The translations under genes and the position numbers were made by a program. From NCBI GenBank assembly GCA_000697475.1, contig JNEU01000458.1, forward strand, positions 1-22,608: a stretch of 22,608 nucleotides of DNA, in the 5' to 3' direction. The notes beneath the pieces are model-generated. The model made no database searches. It was not told the DNA's origin and was given only the letters and a program-made list of their open reading frames with translations. Numbering within the stretch: position 1 is the first letter of the stretch; each line of letters opens with the position of its first letter. Positions 12,379 through 22,346 of the stretch are shown here, piece after piece. The stretch comes from Lichtheimia corymbifera B2541. Its lineage: Eukaryota > Mucoromycota > Mucoromycetes > Mucorales > Lichtheimiaceae.

Positions 12379-14185
12379 ATGCTGAAAAAGACGAGATCGA
12401 CTAGCACGACATCAACACGAGCCACCGTTCGCACAACCACCTCATCTGAACTGTCTTTTGCAAGCAGTAGTAGCGGTAGTCGTATTGGTGCTGCATCCGT
12501 TAGTGACGCGAGTACATCAATGAGCACCTATAGCATGGATGATCCACTTTCTCCTTTTCGCATCTCAGTGGGCTCAGCAGCATGTCCACCTGTAACTGCT
12601 TTATCCACTTATGATGATGTCGATGTCATTGATGATTTGTATTCCTTTTTTGCAACCGAACTTGATGCTGGCAAACTTGGTGAGTGTTTATTTATAAATG
12701 CATTCATTGTTGCTATGACAACTAAAATCGAACTCTTCTATCTTGTTCCCAGATTTGGCAGCTGTCGACCTTCAGTTACAAAACAGAGAGCGTATCCTCA
12801 AAGAACTCTTCGACAATGAGGGCCGTTACATTGCAAAGTTGCAGGCAGCAGTTGAATACTACAAAAAGCCAATGATGGCCACCTTTCGACAATCCTCCAA
12901 CACAACCTCCACTTCATCGTCTTCCTTGCCTCGGAATTTCCTGTCTTCTAACAAGGCAGCTGGTGTCATTCGTGGCAACGATGTTGAAATTGTCTTTGGC
13001 AATCTTGAAGATCTGCTCAAGATCAGTCGTCGTTTCTATAATGGTCTCAAAGACAGGTATGCACGTGTCTCTTTAATGCAGCATCATGGCTCATTGTCAT
13101 TTTCGCAACGGCAGGTTTCGAATCTGGGGCCCGACGCAGCTCTTGTCAGATATCATCGAGCCTTTGGTAAGTGCTTCTTTATATTTCCTTATGATGGGTA
13201 TATGATTACTTACACAAAGCAATAGGTGCTAGATGCACCATCATATATTTCGTATTACGAGAACTACGTTGTTGCAATGAGTGTCCTGGAACGAATGGCT
13301 CGTACACCCGCCACAAAGAAATATGTAGAGGTATGTAACATGTTTACTTTTCATTGTACAGACTTCTTATTATTATCTTCATCTTTTAGCCAATGGGTGA
13401 ATTCGGTGGAGCAGGTCAAATCTCGCTGTTCTCATTACTAAGCCTGCCCTTGTACGCTGTCCCCCGGTATGCAAAGATCCTCAAAGACCTTGTTCTGCAA
13501 ACCGATCCACATCACCCCGATGCTCAGAAACTTGCCCAATGTTCGTTGCGAATGAACCGCTTGGATAACAGCATGCGCCCATTGTAAGCATAAACTGAAA
13601 CATCACGCGACTTTATTTTCTTTGTACCTGGAATAACTAATTTTCTTTCTTTGTCATCATAGACAACAAAGGTGTCAAAACATAAGCCGACTAGTGGAAA
13701 TGATCACCCTTGTACGCAATTGCCCCATTCTGTTGGATGAGCCACGACAATTCATCATGCGAGGTCAATTGACTAGCGTGGGTGTCGGCAGTTACGGCCA
13801 TCGAGATGATCGGCGCATGTACTTTTTATTGAACGACATGTTGATATTTGCTCGACCAAGGGACAATGATTCTTCGTCATCATCATCAGCATCCTCATCA
13901 GCATCATCATCGCTCTATTTCAAGGGCAAGATTGATCTTCGTGATGCCGTGGTTCGGGAACTGCCTAAAAAGAAACTCAATCACCCCTACGCGTTTGAGA
14001 TCACGATCAACTCGACAGACCCCACCTACAAATACGCAGATGACATTGATGCTCTATTAGCTGCCGCTGGCGGGTCTACGGCTGAAGTGTTCTATCTCAA
14101 AGCAGATTCCAAAGAAGCTATGAACATGTGGATGGCAGAATTGCAAAACGTCATTAACCAGCTCAAACCTCCTCGAAGGAGGTAA
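12379..14185 (+). CDS. Rho guanine nucleotide exchange factor with DH and PH domains
   Basis: Activates a Rho-family GTPase by nucleotide exchange, acting at the plasma membrane or cortex in polarity and wall signalling (family knowledge; target unknown). Six exons: 12379-12679, 12753-13056, 13115-13166, 13226-13330, 13390-13583 and 13663-14185; 1479 nt, 492 aa, phases consistent, all GT-AG introns of 58-79 nt. Residues 1-100 are a Ser/Thr-rich disordered head. The DH domain is about 105-335: RERILKELFDNEGRYIAKLQ (CR1), YISYYENYVVAMSVLERM, SLLSLPLYAVPRYAKILKDL (CR3 helix with the typical L-P-x-x-x-x-P-R-Y pattern), and RLDNSM. The PH domain is about 349-487: FIMRGQLT, RRMYFLLNDMLIFA, and a final helix ending MNMWMAELQNVINQL. 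A run of Ser/Ala at 389-402 sits in a PH loop. Shorter than most fungal RhoGEFs, with no CNH or DEP domain seen. Confidence 0.93.
13870..13912 (+). repeat. TCA/TCT codon repeat encoding Ser-rich loop in PH domain
   Basis: A run of tcatcatca-type triplets within the last RhoGEF exon encodes 12 Ser and 2 Ala in 14 residues. It falls between two beta strands of the PH domain, where length variation is tolerated. Confidence 0.85.
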
Positions 14186-14852
14186 AAAATCGCTTATACA
14201 TTACGACAACAATAGCAGCACATATACAATAACACACTCAGCAGGTCAGGGCTGGCCCGCCAAACAGCAATACCTCCTACTACCCAACACACAATCTTTT
14301 ATTTCGGCTCCACCATCACCGTCATTTCATCATTGTCATATTCAACCCCCACCCCCAACCCTCTCATTCCTTTTACTATGCTCCTCGGGCAGATCACGCA
14401 TACACCAAGCAATACACAAACGAATTCATATACCATCAACCTGGTACAACATTCACCTGCGTATCTTTCCCTTTTCTGCAACACCATAAACTTGCCACAC
14501 CTTCATTTAACGTATACCACGCACACACACACTTACTCACACAACCTTCTCCTCACTTGAACGATATTTTGTTTCTAATCGCTATGTATGTTTTTTTTCT
14601 TCAATTGAAATAACATTGTGTTTCTTTTCTCTTTTGGGTTGTCAACAAAATGAGGTTCCAGAACACGACTTTTCTTGTACACGTGTGTGAGCACGGACCG
14701 ACACGCTAAACCTTATAAAGGCCGTTGTCAGCCTCGATGCTAAATTGATTGTTTTCTTCAGGATGTGTTGATGACACGTGAATCAAAATGAATGCCATTC
14801 TAACTGATCGCATGAGTAAATAAGGCATTGGTAACATGAATGTGGGAAATGT

Positions 14853-15114
14853 CTACATATCCATGATTGAGAATGGTGGCGGCGGAAGGGGATGAACATT
14901 ATCCAGCAATTGCGGGGTGGACAAATCTTGTAAAAAAAACTTGTATAGAGCGCGCTCGCGGGGATTGTCAAAAAAGAAGCACTTGACGTAGCACTTGGAA
15001 ACGGCTGATTTTCATCCCCGAGATTGTGGTTTATTTTTGCCTTTGGTGCTTGCAACAATCACCTGTGGTACAATCACGATTCGGATCAATCACTCTTTGA
15101 AAACAACAACAGCG
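14853..15114 (-). CDS. Weak candidate: two-exon gene fragment, unknown product
   Basis: Minus strand. Exon 15114-15063 (from an atatag acceptor) joins exon 15004-14853 across a 58-nt GT-AG intron with matching phase, and the frame closes at TAG 14855-14853. The 67-residue product includes a Cys run RCCCFQ, FFFDNPRERALYKFFLQDL and a Pro stretch HPLPPPPF. I do not recognise it. In its favour are protein-like composition, intron length typical of this genome and phase agreement. Against it, I found no first exon or start codon upstream, and open frames of this size are expected by chance. It could be a 3' remnant of a decayed gene. Confidence 0.22.
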
Positions 15115-16119
15115 CTATATCACCATATGGTTGGCGTTTATGGTTGCACAGCTCTTTTGCTGCTTGTGGGTCAGGTGTGGAATGGCACGGTTATTAAACA
15201 ATGTCACTGTGATATGCGCGTGTGTTTGTGTGTGTGAACGACTCAGGCTCACATTTTACGGATTAAGCTTTGTATATTAGACAGCAATAATATCCAATTT
15301 TGATCGCTGTTTGTAAGTGTTGGATGATTCGAAAGCTTCAACGTGTGACATTCCCACCACCCAACAGTTGGTGCTTTGCATCTTTGTGTTTGTGCATGGA
15401 TCGCCCATGCCATTCACATGTCAACGCTCTTGTATGATGATTAACATACAAAGTTTATCCCGTTTCACAATCACCTTAATCCCGCGTTATTGCTTGTATT
15501 AGCGACGTCGTCGGCACCCTCCCAGTATCATTGATACTAAAGACTTGATAACGCTTGAATGTATGAAGCTCGATCGTCCGCTAGCGAATCCACGCATCTT
15601 TACTATGCCAATTATACTATTCCCAATGTACTGTGTGCATATAATGATTACTCGTTAGCAATCTGCACTCTTCCTTCGCTGCTATTTACGTTATGGTAAT
15701 CCTGCATGTTGCCCCTTTTTAGTCACCAAGGCCAATATCAGCTTATGGCATAAGCGCACTTGACACCTTAAGGCACATCATAATGTGGATAATACCTAGC
15801 AACACAAACATTCTATTTTTATACCTAGCAGCTGCTTGGTGATTCATGGCCACGTAAATACTGGTTAGTCCCTAAATAAATTTAGCACTGGATGCCTCAA
15901 GCTTAGTAACTCTCGATTTGAAATGGGTATTAACGACACTCATCAGTATATATGACAGCGTTACTAGCCAAAAAGGATAACATAGTAGGACAATATAGCA
16001 GGCAGCACAATCGCTGATCAACCTTAAAAACCCGGGAGATCTAACAACCTGCGTTTGCATAATAAAATACATGTAGCTTGAATCGCCTTCAGTGCTGTGG
16101 AAGTAACATCGAGATGGCT

Positions 16120-16149
16120 TTCCTTAAAGATAATGGACCCTTTAAGGAA
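16120..16149. repeat. Perfect inverted repeat, 10-bp arms, 10-nt loop
   Basis: TTCCTTAAAG, then ten bases, then CTTTAAGGAA. The arms are exact reverse complements. No gene lies within 500 bp, so it is not an obvious terminator or operator. Confidence 0.85.
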
Positions 16150-16880
16150 CTTGTATACTACCCAGAAAGCTTTAGGATGTTGTACTCATTCTAGTTTGGG
16201 TGTCATCAATACCTTCAAAGAGCGATGAGAGGCATGGAAAATGCTTTACTTCTATTCTATGGTCATGCTATCAGCACAAAAATGTAGCAGAAAAGTCTGC
16301 CTCGAATGATAATAGCAATGATGTCTCCGCTAAATACTTGGCAACCCAGAATTAAGCACGGCGGTAACTTTGTCGCTTAGTCTATGTAGCCAACTAACAA
16401 CGACGGTGACGTATGTCACGTGTTTTATGCGCAGGGAAAGAAGGGGTCGCTGTGAGCAGGTATGATGGCAAATTGCATCATTGAATATACGCCTAGCACG
16501 CTACCACCCACGTCTTCATCCACCCGCAATCTTGGCATAGGTATGTTTGAAACCAATGTGTTTGCTTTGTAATTGGTGCATTTGATATCATACGTAATAC
16601 TCAGCATAGGGAGCTTCTGTACTCTATTATCATCATCACCCTGGTGCGTAGTTGGCAAGGCTAAATATGTTGTAGTTTAAGAATCACATGCTAACTATGC
16701 ATCTGCATGATCGAACCTATCACCGATTTTGGAGCCACAGTATGTTGAAGCTGATTAGCCACAGCAATCCTCAGCATATTCTACATCCTGTTGGCTTGGA
16801 GGATGCACATGACGTATGATTACCATAATGGGAATAAAGAGCGGTTGCACAGCACAAAGCTTGGCACTGCTTACCGACTA

Positions 16881-16900
16881 GCCGTGCGGCGCCGTGCGGC
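16881..16900. repeat. Tandem duplication of a GC-rich 10-mer
   Basis: GCCGTGCGGC occurs twice head to tail in otherwise AT-rich surroundings. Too short to interpret. Confidence 0.8.
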
Positions 16901-17050
16901 TCACTTTTGTACCACGACACAATTGCATTAAACGTCTCTTCAAGGCATCTCATGGTGCACTAATTGACATGGTGAATGATTGAGGGATCATAGGATATTG
17001 TCACGTTAAAGATCAGGATGATGATCTTTTCGCCATACGTTTTCTACCTT

Positions 17051-17285
17051 TTAAAACAGCCAAATTGGGATATGAAGCCGTTCATCTGTGTATAGTTCCG
17101 CCTAAAATTGACAGCTATGGTGGTATATAGCAGAAATAACGCACCAGTATGCTCCATGTATAGTTGTACCAGAGACCCTGGGGTTTGAAGCGGTTAATGC
17201 TTGCCGCCGGGTAAAAGGGATCGGCAGGATGGGAACCGTGAGCGTAATAGTAGTCCGCAAATATATCATTTTGTATAGAGTACAT
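17051..17285 (-). CDS. Weak candidate: short spliced gene or gene remnant, unknown product
   Basis: Minus strand, ATG 17285-17283. The first exon runs to 17145 (ends SIL, followed by gtgcgt); an acceptor ttttag gives a second exon 17101-17051 ending TAA. The product of 63 aa is rich in Tyr, Trp, Phe and Pro (DIFADYYYAHGSHPADPFYP and, after the junction, TDERLHIPIWLF) and looks like a piece of a folded protein. The frame is also open upstream of this ATG, so a longer 5' end is possible. The intron would be 43 nt, shorter than the 57 nt or more seen in the firm genes, which weakens the model. No family recognised. It is divergent from the C2 gene. Confidence 0.25.
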
Positions 17286-17350
17286 TTCATCCTTCTCGAG
17301 AATCTTTATCGTGGGTGTCCATTGTATAGTAGGTGATATATGGTATGCAG

Positions 17351-17370
17351 CACACACACGCACACACACG
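17351..17370. repeat. CA-rich dinucleotide tract
   Basis: CACACACACG repeated twice; simple-sequence DNA upstream of the C2 gene. Confidence 0.85.
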
Positions 17371-17716
17371 GATAAATGGCGCCGCTTTTACTTTTTTATC
17401 ATGCCAGCTCTTCAAACAAAAACTCTATGCTTTGCATGAAATCTATAGCCACAGCAGTAACATATACTCGCGTTTGCCACATGATCGTAGACCACAATAG
17501 AACCTTCAGTCTCAAACACAATAGATACTATTTTGGGTACCAAGGCCGTCATGTCATTTGGTCGTTTAAACTGCTTTTGGGCGCAGTCTGCTGTGTAACA
17601 GGCTTACCCACCAATCCAGGATGTCATGCGAGGATGCGCCTTGTCACACACACACATATGCATAATGTCCGATTTGATGATGCAAAGTTGGCGTTCTCCC
17701 GTTTTTCCCAAACGAA

Positions 17717-17724
17717 TATAAAAA
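17717..17724 (+). promoter_or_regulatory. TATA box of the C2-domain gene
   Basis: TATAAAAA 57 nt before the ATG at 17774, followed by a short leader ending cacacacaacaATG. The spacing predicts a transcription start near 17747 and a leader under 30 nt, consistent with a strongly expressed gene. Confidence 0.7.
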
Positions 17725-17773
17725 GGGTGAGCCATGCGTCTTGAACCATTATCTTTCTACATCACACACAACA

Positions 17774-18166
17774 ATGGTTTTCGAAAAGTACCCTCCTGGC
17801 ATTCTTACTGTTACTATCTTTGAAGGCAAGGACCTTAAGGACAAAGACCTCATTGGCAAGAACGATGCTTTCATTGAGTTGACCTTGGGCGAGAACAAGC
17901 AACGCACCAGCGAGATCAAGAACAGCAACGATCCTGTTTGGAATGAAACCTTCACTTTCAACCTTACTGGTACCCGTGATCACAAGCTCTACCTCGATGT
18001 TCTTGATAAGGATGTCGTCGGCACTGACAAGATTGGCGACACCAAGATTGACTTTGCTCCTTGCTTTGAAGGCCAAGTTATTGACGAATGGGTCAAGCTT
18101 CCCGCCAAGTTGGGTCTTACCAGCCATGGTGAAATCCACGTCCGCATTGAATTCGCCCCCAACTAA
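17774..18166 (+). CDS. Single C2-domain protein, 130 aa, predicted Ca2+/phospholipid binding
   Basis: Intronless frame, ATG in context acaacaATGg, stop TAA. Almost the whole protein is one C2 domain: strand ILTVTIFEGKDL, loop 1 with D25 and D31 (KDLIGKNDAF), strand FIELTLGE, NDPVWNETFTFNL (the usual N-x-x-P-x-W-N-E-x-F motif), strand KLYLDVLDKD, and loop 3 with D78, D80 and D85. All five usual calcium-ligand aspartates are present, so Ca2+-dependent membrane binding is likely. No signal peptide or membrane span. It resembles stand-alone C2 proteins of plants and fungi; the cellular role is unknown. High C/T-ending codon use, TATA box and AATAAA suggest high expression. Confidence 0.93.
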   Translation: MVFEKYPPGILTVTIFEGKDLKDKDLIGKNDAFIELTLGENKQRTSEIKNSNDPVWNETFTFNLTGTRDHKLYLDVLDKDVVGTDKIGDTKIDFAPCFEGQVIDEWVKLPAKLGLTSHGEIHVRIEFAPN

Positions 18167-18207
18167 GCATCTTCTTCTCGTATACCTCCTTCATTTCACC
18201 TCTACCC

Positions 18208-18213
18208 AATAAA
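18208..18213 (+). terminator. Polyadenylation signal AATAAA of the C2-domain gene
   Basis: AATAAA 42 nt past the stop codon, followed by a T/A-rich stretch; well placed as the cleavage signal. Confidence 0.7.
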
Positions 18214-18638
18214 CAATGTAACACATATTATACATTCCATGCAAATATATGCGTCTTTACGTGTTTTGTACTCAGATCGCGATTTGCATAAGGCTCGTGG
18301 GCCGATTGGGCCAAGTTTCATGTTGTCTTTTGTCATTTCGTTTATCCTACGACTTGCATAAATTTCGATACGCCAACTGATCTTCCTTTCCCCAGCTTAG
18401 AAAACAGTCAACTTTAGTAACATCGATTAAATTGAACACTAATAATATCATCTACAGCATGCTCTATGGACAAAGGATATCTTAGCAGCGCGCAGTTTAC
18501 AACATGATCGTTATTGGCGACTAAGCTATTATCCTACTAATACACCCCATGTAACCCCTCAATCTTAACATAATCATCAGAGCCGAAATGAATGATAATG
18601 ACAACTTTTTATCTATGATGCATGTGATGGGATTCCTT
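18214..18638. other. Convergent gap between C2 gene and MAM33
   Basis: About 420 bp holding the two 3' UTRs. No coding frame or repeat is recognised. Confidence 0.5.
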
Positions 18639-19727
18639 TTATGCGGAAACAAAGCCCTTGACCTTTTCAAGCCAGTTAACGTATTCCTTTTGTTCCTTGT
18701 ATTCAACGTAGTCAGGCAAGAAGGCGGCGAGACCAGCATTGACACCACGTTCCTCGAGATAGCGGCCAAACAACACTTGCAAGTTCTAATATGTGGAAGC
18801 ATAGCATGTAAGCTGCTGTGCCCATAATCAAACCATACCCATCACATACCTCATCCAACTCAGAGAACTGGGGACCAATGTACAAACCACGACGTTGCCA
18901 GTCAGCTTCAGCGGATTGTTCACCAGCGAGCTTGGAATCACCGTAAAACATGACGCTCTCAATAGCCATTTCACCATCCTGCGCAACAGTATCGATAGTA
19001 ACGACGCCCTTACCCTCCTATACAATTCACAAATCCATTCAGCATCTTTGACCTGTTCCCACCTATACATATCCATAGCCATCTTTACCTTTTCAATGGT
19101 AACGGATGCACGAACAGGGAACGAGGGAGCCATAGCTTCTTCACCTTCTTCATTTTCAACCAAAAAGTCATCAGGAGCAGCATTGTTGATGTCAGCAATA
19201 GAGAAGAGAATGCGGATCCTATGTCACACAACATTCATGTCAATGGTGATGTCTTGTAGTGGGTGATTGATGGCTTACTTTTCGTTGCCAAAGTTACGGG
19301 TCAAAGCGACTTCATCATGACCTTGCTTATCTTCAATCTATACGTGAACCGACCCATTAGAGATGTGTCATCGGGGGTATACTATACAACGGATGCGTAT
19401 TTTACCTCGAACTGGTTGGCAGCCAAGAACTCACTGATAAACTCGGGTTGGGAGGATTCTTCAGTGGACTTTTCATATTGCAATTCCTCGTTGAGTTTGT
19501 GGGCAAGATCAGAGTCGACTAGGGAATACCATTAGAAACACGGATCAACGGCTGCAGTATGGGTGTTCAGCATGCTTACCAGTGCCGCTGCTCATGAAGC
19601 GAGCACCCATGGGACGGGCAACAGCCATCATGCGAGGAGCCAAAGAAGGAGTGGCGGTGGTGAAGACCTTGCGAGTAGCAGGACGAGCAATAGCACGAAG
19701 AGAAGCACGAAGCAAATGGGAAGCCAT
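18639..19727 (-). CDS. MAM33: Mitochondrial acidic matrix protein MAM33 (p32/C1QBP family)
   Basis: Mitochondrial matrix protein of the p32 family, a doughnut-shaped acidic trimer linked to mitochondrial translation and oxidative phosphorylation. Six exons: 19727-19580, 19518-19406, 19337-19279, 19218-19089, 19017-18850 and 18785-18639; 765 nt, 254 aa, GT-AG introns of 60-71 nt. Residues 1-49 form an Arg/Ala/Ser-rich targeting sequence without acidic residues (MASHLLRASLRAIARP). Then come the helix LAHKLNEELQYE, VALTRNFGNEKIRILFSIAD, the acidic stretch ENEEGEE, VTIEKEGKGVVTIDTVAQDG, YIGPQFSELDENLQ, and the C-terminal helix YLEERGVNAGLAAFLPDY with VNWLEKVKGF. Length is close to yeast Mam33 (266). 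The start is the ATG of the targeting sequence. Confidence 0.95.
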
Positions 19728-21640
19728 GATTACTGAGTTGCAGTGATAAAAAGACAATGAAAACAAATGAACGGAAACAGTGGTCGCGTGTAAACTTCGA
19801 TGAAATTCCAACTCCACAACCGCGCGTGCTTGGGTTCTCATACATTCTAATTCATGCAAATGCCTGATCCACTCATTCCACATATGCTACACAAATGTAG
19901 TATGCCGACATACATAGACAATCATTATAGCATACCCGAATCGTACATTAATCGGCTTTTCTTGTACCCTTGCAGAGTTCTTCTTGTATCCCAATAAAAA
20001 GATTTTACGTATTGTGTGCTTCTTGATATTGAAATATTCAAAAGATGGATTAGTGAATTGCTGCTTTGAAAGGTATCATTCCACAGCTAAGTACCTGCAT
20101 CACAATCCTTTTTGGAGTGAATATGGTGCCATGTCGATCAAACAACCGAGAAGACACTCTCGTTGGTTCCATCTACTGTCATCATTCCCCAATCTCTTCA
20201 AATAGGAGGTGCCATCGCATAGAGGGAATATACTCGGGTACCTAATTGACTCGTCGTCATTTTTGGGCACCCAAACGCCGTTACTGGGTCACCGGGTTGT
20301 TTTGGAGGTAAGAGGAGCACAAGTGAAATAATATTGGACAGCAATAGTGCATCAGGTATGTGCATAAATATCTTTGTATCTTTATTGATAGCTATGTGAG
20401 ATCATCGGATAATAGATCACAGAGTGTGGCACGCTATAGTGTAAATGCGTAACAGGGCGCTGGTTAGTTGTCCAATCTTACCATTGTCTACATCACAAGA
20501 GAGCTGTGTAGATCCAATTAAGGGTAGCGAGTTATACTATGACATGCAGCTTTTGTTCAAGACACAAAGAATCAATCATACCCTTTCTCTTTATAACAGC
20601 ATTTACAAGTGAACATACTTCTATAATCCCGCATAAACCCCTTTATAACACAATCCATACCTACACACAACGAAGTCCAATTCAAGCAGAACGTCTCATA
20701 CGTTATAAGATGGCCCAGACAATGCCGTGCTCGCTAAGTAATCTTTTAATCCACAAGAGATAAAATGGGCATGAATTGAGAGGTACAACAAATTGATCCA
20801 ATTGGGGAGATGCATCAATTTGGAAAACGTTATCGTTTGGGAGCTATTTGCAAAGCTGAAGGGACGGACTTGAGTTGGCTCTAGATGTATAGCAAGTCCA
20901 AAGATGCAGTTGGATGACAATGATCCTTGTGCACAGCTGACAGGTTCCACAAAGGATGATCATAGTAATTGCCATGGAAGAGCATTTAACAAACAATAGC
21001 ATAATCCGATACACCAATCGTTCACGATGGTAGCATCAATGTCAAATTGACAAGGGACGCATAAGAACAAAGGCTCGCTTTCCACGCATTGTCTCTATCC
21101 AGATCCTTCTATCCCATGCACCAAATCAACATCCATATCCATATCCATATCCATAAGAAAGCGTATGTATTGAAGCAAGTTGCTACACGTAAATAAAGCT
21201 GCCTATACACAAAGGCTATCTGTTGTCTACGTGAAAAGGCTGTAAGACAAGTTGCTGCAACTACAGAACGCTGTGTAAGGCATTGGAGTACAGACATCGC
21301 TAATGGCTACTGCTGGGATGAATGCTGTTACGATTGGTCGTGGCAGAAGAGTGTACAAGAGAACGTGCAGTGTCGAGGAACGCAGGAGTTGTAGTAGGCT
21401 GTGTACACGCCATGCAGTTGCCATTCAGTCAAAGACAATCCGATCAAAGCAGTTGTAGGGTCGACATGATGGGTTGAATCAGGGCAATCGTTCGCAGGTT
21501 GTAGCTGTAGTTGAATGGGGCAACAGTTGAGAATGGGAGGAGGAAGAGGGAAGAGGCTGGGATGTGGAAGAGGTGGAAATTAAATAGGTCAGGCACTTCC
21601 ATACAAATTTATGCACACTGTAAATAATCCATGATCATGA
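19728..21640. other. Intergenic region without a convincing gene
   Basis: 1.9 kb upstream of MAM33. 20640-20710 looks promoter-like (tttataacac, then CA-rich leader) and is followed by an ATG at 20710 opening only 16 codons. Splicing with a 43-nt intron would give a 43-aa product, but support is too thin to call a gene. 21131-21154 is a hexanucleotide repeat. No tRNA is visible. 21430-21580 is G-rich on the plus strand. Confidence 0.4.
21131..21154. repeat. Hexanucleotide microsatellite (ATCCAT)4
   Basis: Four perfect ATCCAT units in non-coding sequence. Confidence 0.9.
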
Positions 21641-22345
21641 GATTGCTTCTCTCGAACCTGTAACTTTCACACAATATGCTCTAGGTCATGCTGATCAACT
21701 TTGTATTAACAAAGAACCCACACTTCATTCAAAGATTTTGAATGGGAGGGTGTAATGTGGGGTTTACTATGATCGACGGAAATTGGGAAAGCGCCGGATT
21801 TATGAAAAAGTCATTTAATATGTAGTTTCTTGGGATTCCCCATCTCGCACTTGAAACTTGGTCAGAAGGTACTCTCGCACATGCTGATCAATTCCATTCA
21901 TTTAAAAACCGCATGGTTCATTATGAACATTTTGAATGCCGGCCAGCCCAAATGTAGGAGGGACGAAGAGAAAAGTAGGGTCGGCGCTCCTGTTCCCCGA
22001 GATTGCCCACCTCGAACCTGAAACTTTCACACAACACCCTTTCGACCACACCGAGCAATTTCGTTCCCATAAAGACCTTAAGAGTTCATTATGAAAACCT
22101 TAAATGTGGGAGAGACGACGAAGGGATGGTAACATAAATACGGTGTACGCGCCGTGCGCGCCGATATTGCCCATCGCGGCCCCGAAACTTGGTCAGGAGG
22201 TGCTGTCGGTCATGCTGATCAACATCGTTCTCATAAAGCCTCTACACATCATTATGAAGATTTGGAGAAACAGGCACCTTTATGTCTTACATATGCTGTA
22301 AGCGTGATGCTATATGAGAAGTGGTCTTTGTTCATCGTCAAGTAG
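21641..22345 (+). repeat. Four degenerate tandem copies of a ~165-190 bp unit
   Basis: Copies begin near 21641, 21834, 22001 and 22163 (spacing 193, 167 and 162). Each starts with a GATTGCCCA-like box, then a shared run resembling CTCGAACCTGAAAC or CCGAAACTTGGTCAG, then CATGCTGATCAA, TCATAAAG, TTCATTATGAA and ATTTTGAATG in the same order. Copies 1 and 3 are closest in the first 30 bases, and copies 2 and 4 share ACTTGGTCAG, suggesting a higher-order pairing. In one phase the copies give similar peptides (PETWSEG/PETWSGG, GHADQ, VHYE/THHYED), so the array may descend from a coding repeat. Every copy now has stops or indels. Origin unknown. Confidence 0.75.
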
Positions 22346-22346
22346 G

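Larger units (their letters stand above)
14186..17773. other. Intergenic region, largely unexplained
   Basis: 3.6 kb between the RhoGEF and C2 genes. It contains two weak minus-strand spliced candidates (separate entries), a perfect 10-bp inverted repeat at 16120-16149, a duplicated 10-mer at 16881-16900, and CA runs near 17351-17370 and 17646. Other open frames are short and unlike known proteins. No tRNA was found. Confidence 0.4.

Noticed and set aside
11836..15777. 14-mer CACCTTAAGGCACA shared at 11836 and 15764
   Set aside because: One such match is roughly expected by chance in a window of this size; the flanks do not extend the similarity.
17376..17744. 122-codon plus-strand open frame
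   Set aside because: It covers the TATA box and leader of the C2 gene and has non-protein-like composition (CA repeat read as His/Thr).
17762..18139. 125-codon minus-strand frame opposite the C2 gene
   Set aside because: Mirror of a strongly codon-biased gene; the plus strand encodes an unmistakable C2 domain.
19984..20205. 73-codon plus-strand frame
   Set aside because: No promoter, homology or splice support.
20710..20880. Promoter-like sequence followed by a 16-codon frame and a possible 43-nt intron to a second short exon
   Set aside because: The second exon is open in two frames with equally plausible products, so the model is not distinguishable from chance.
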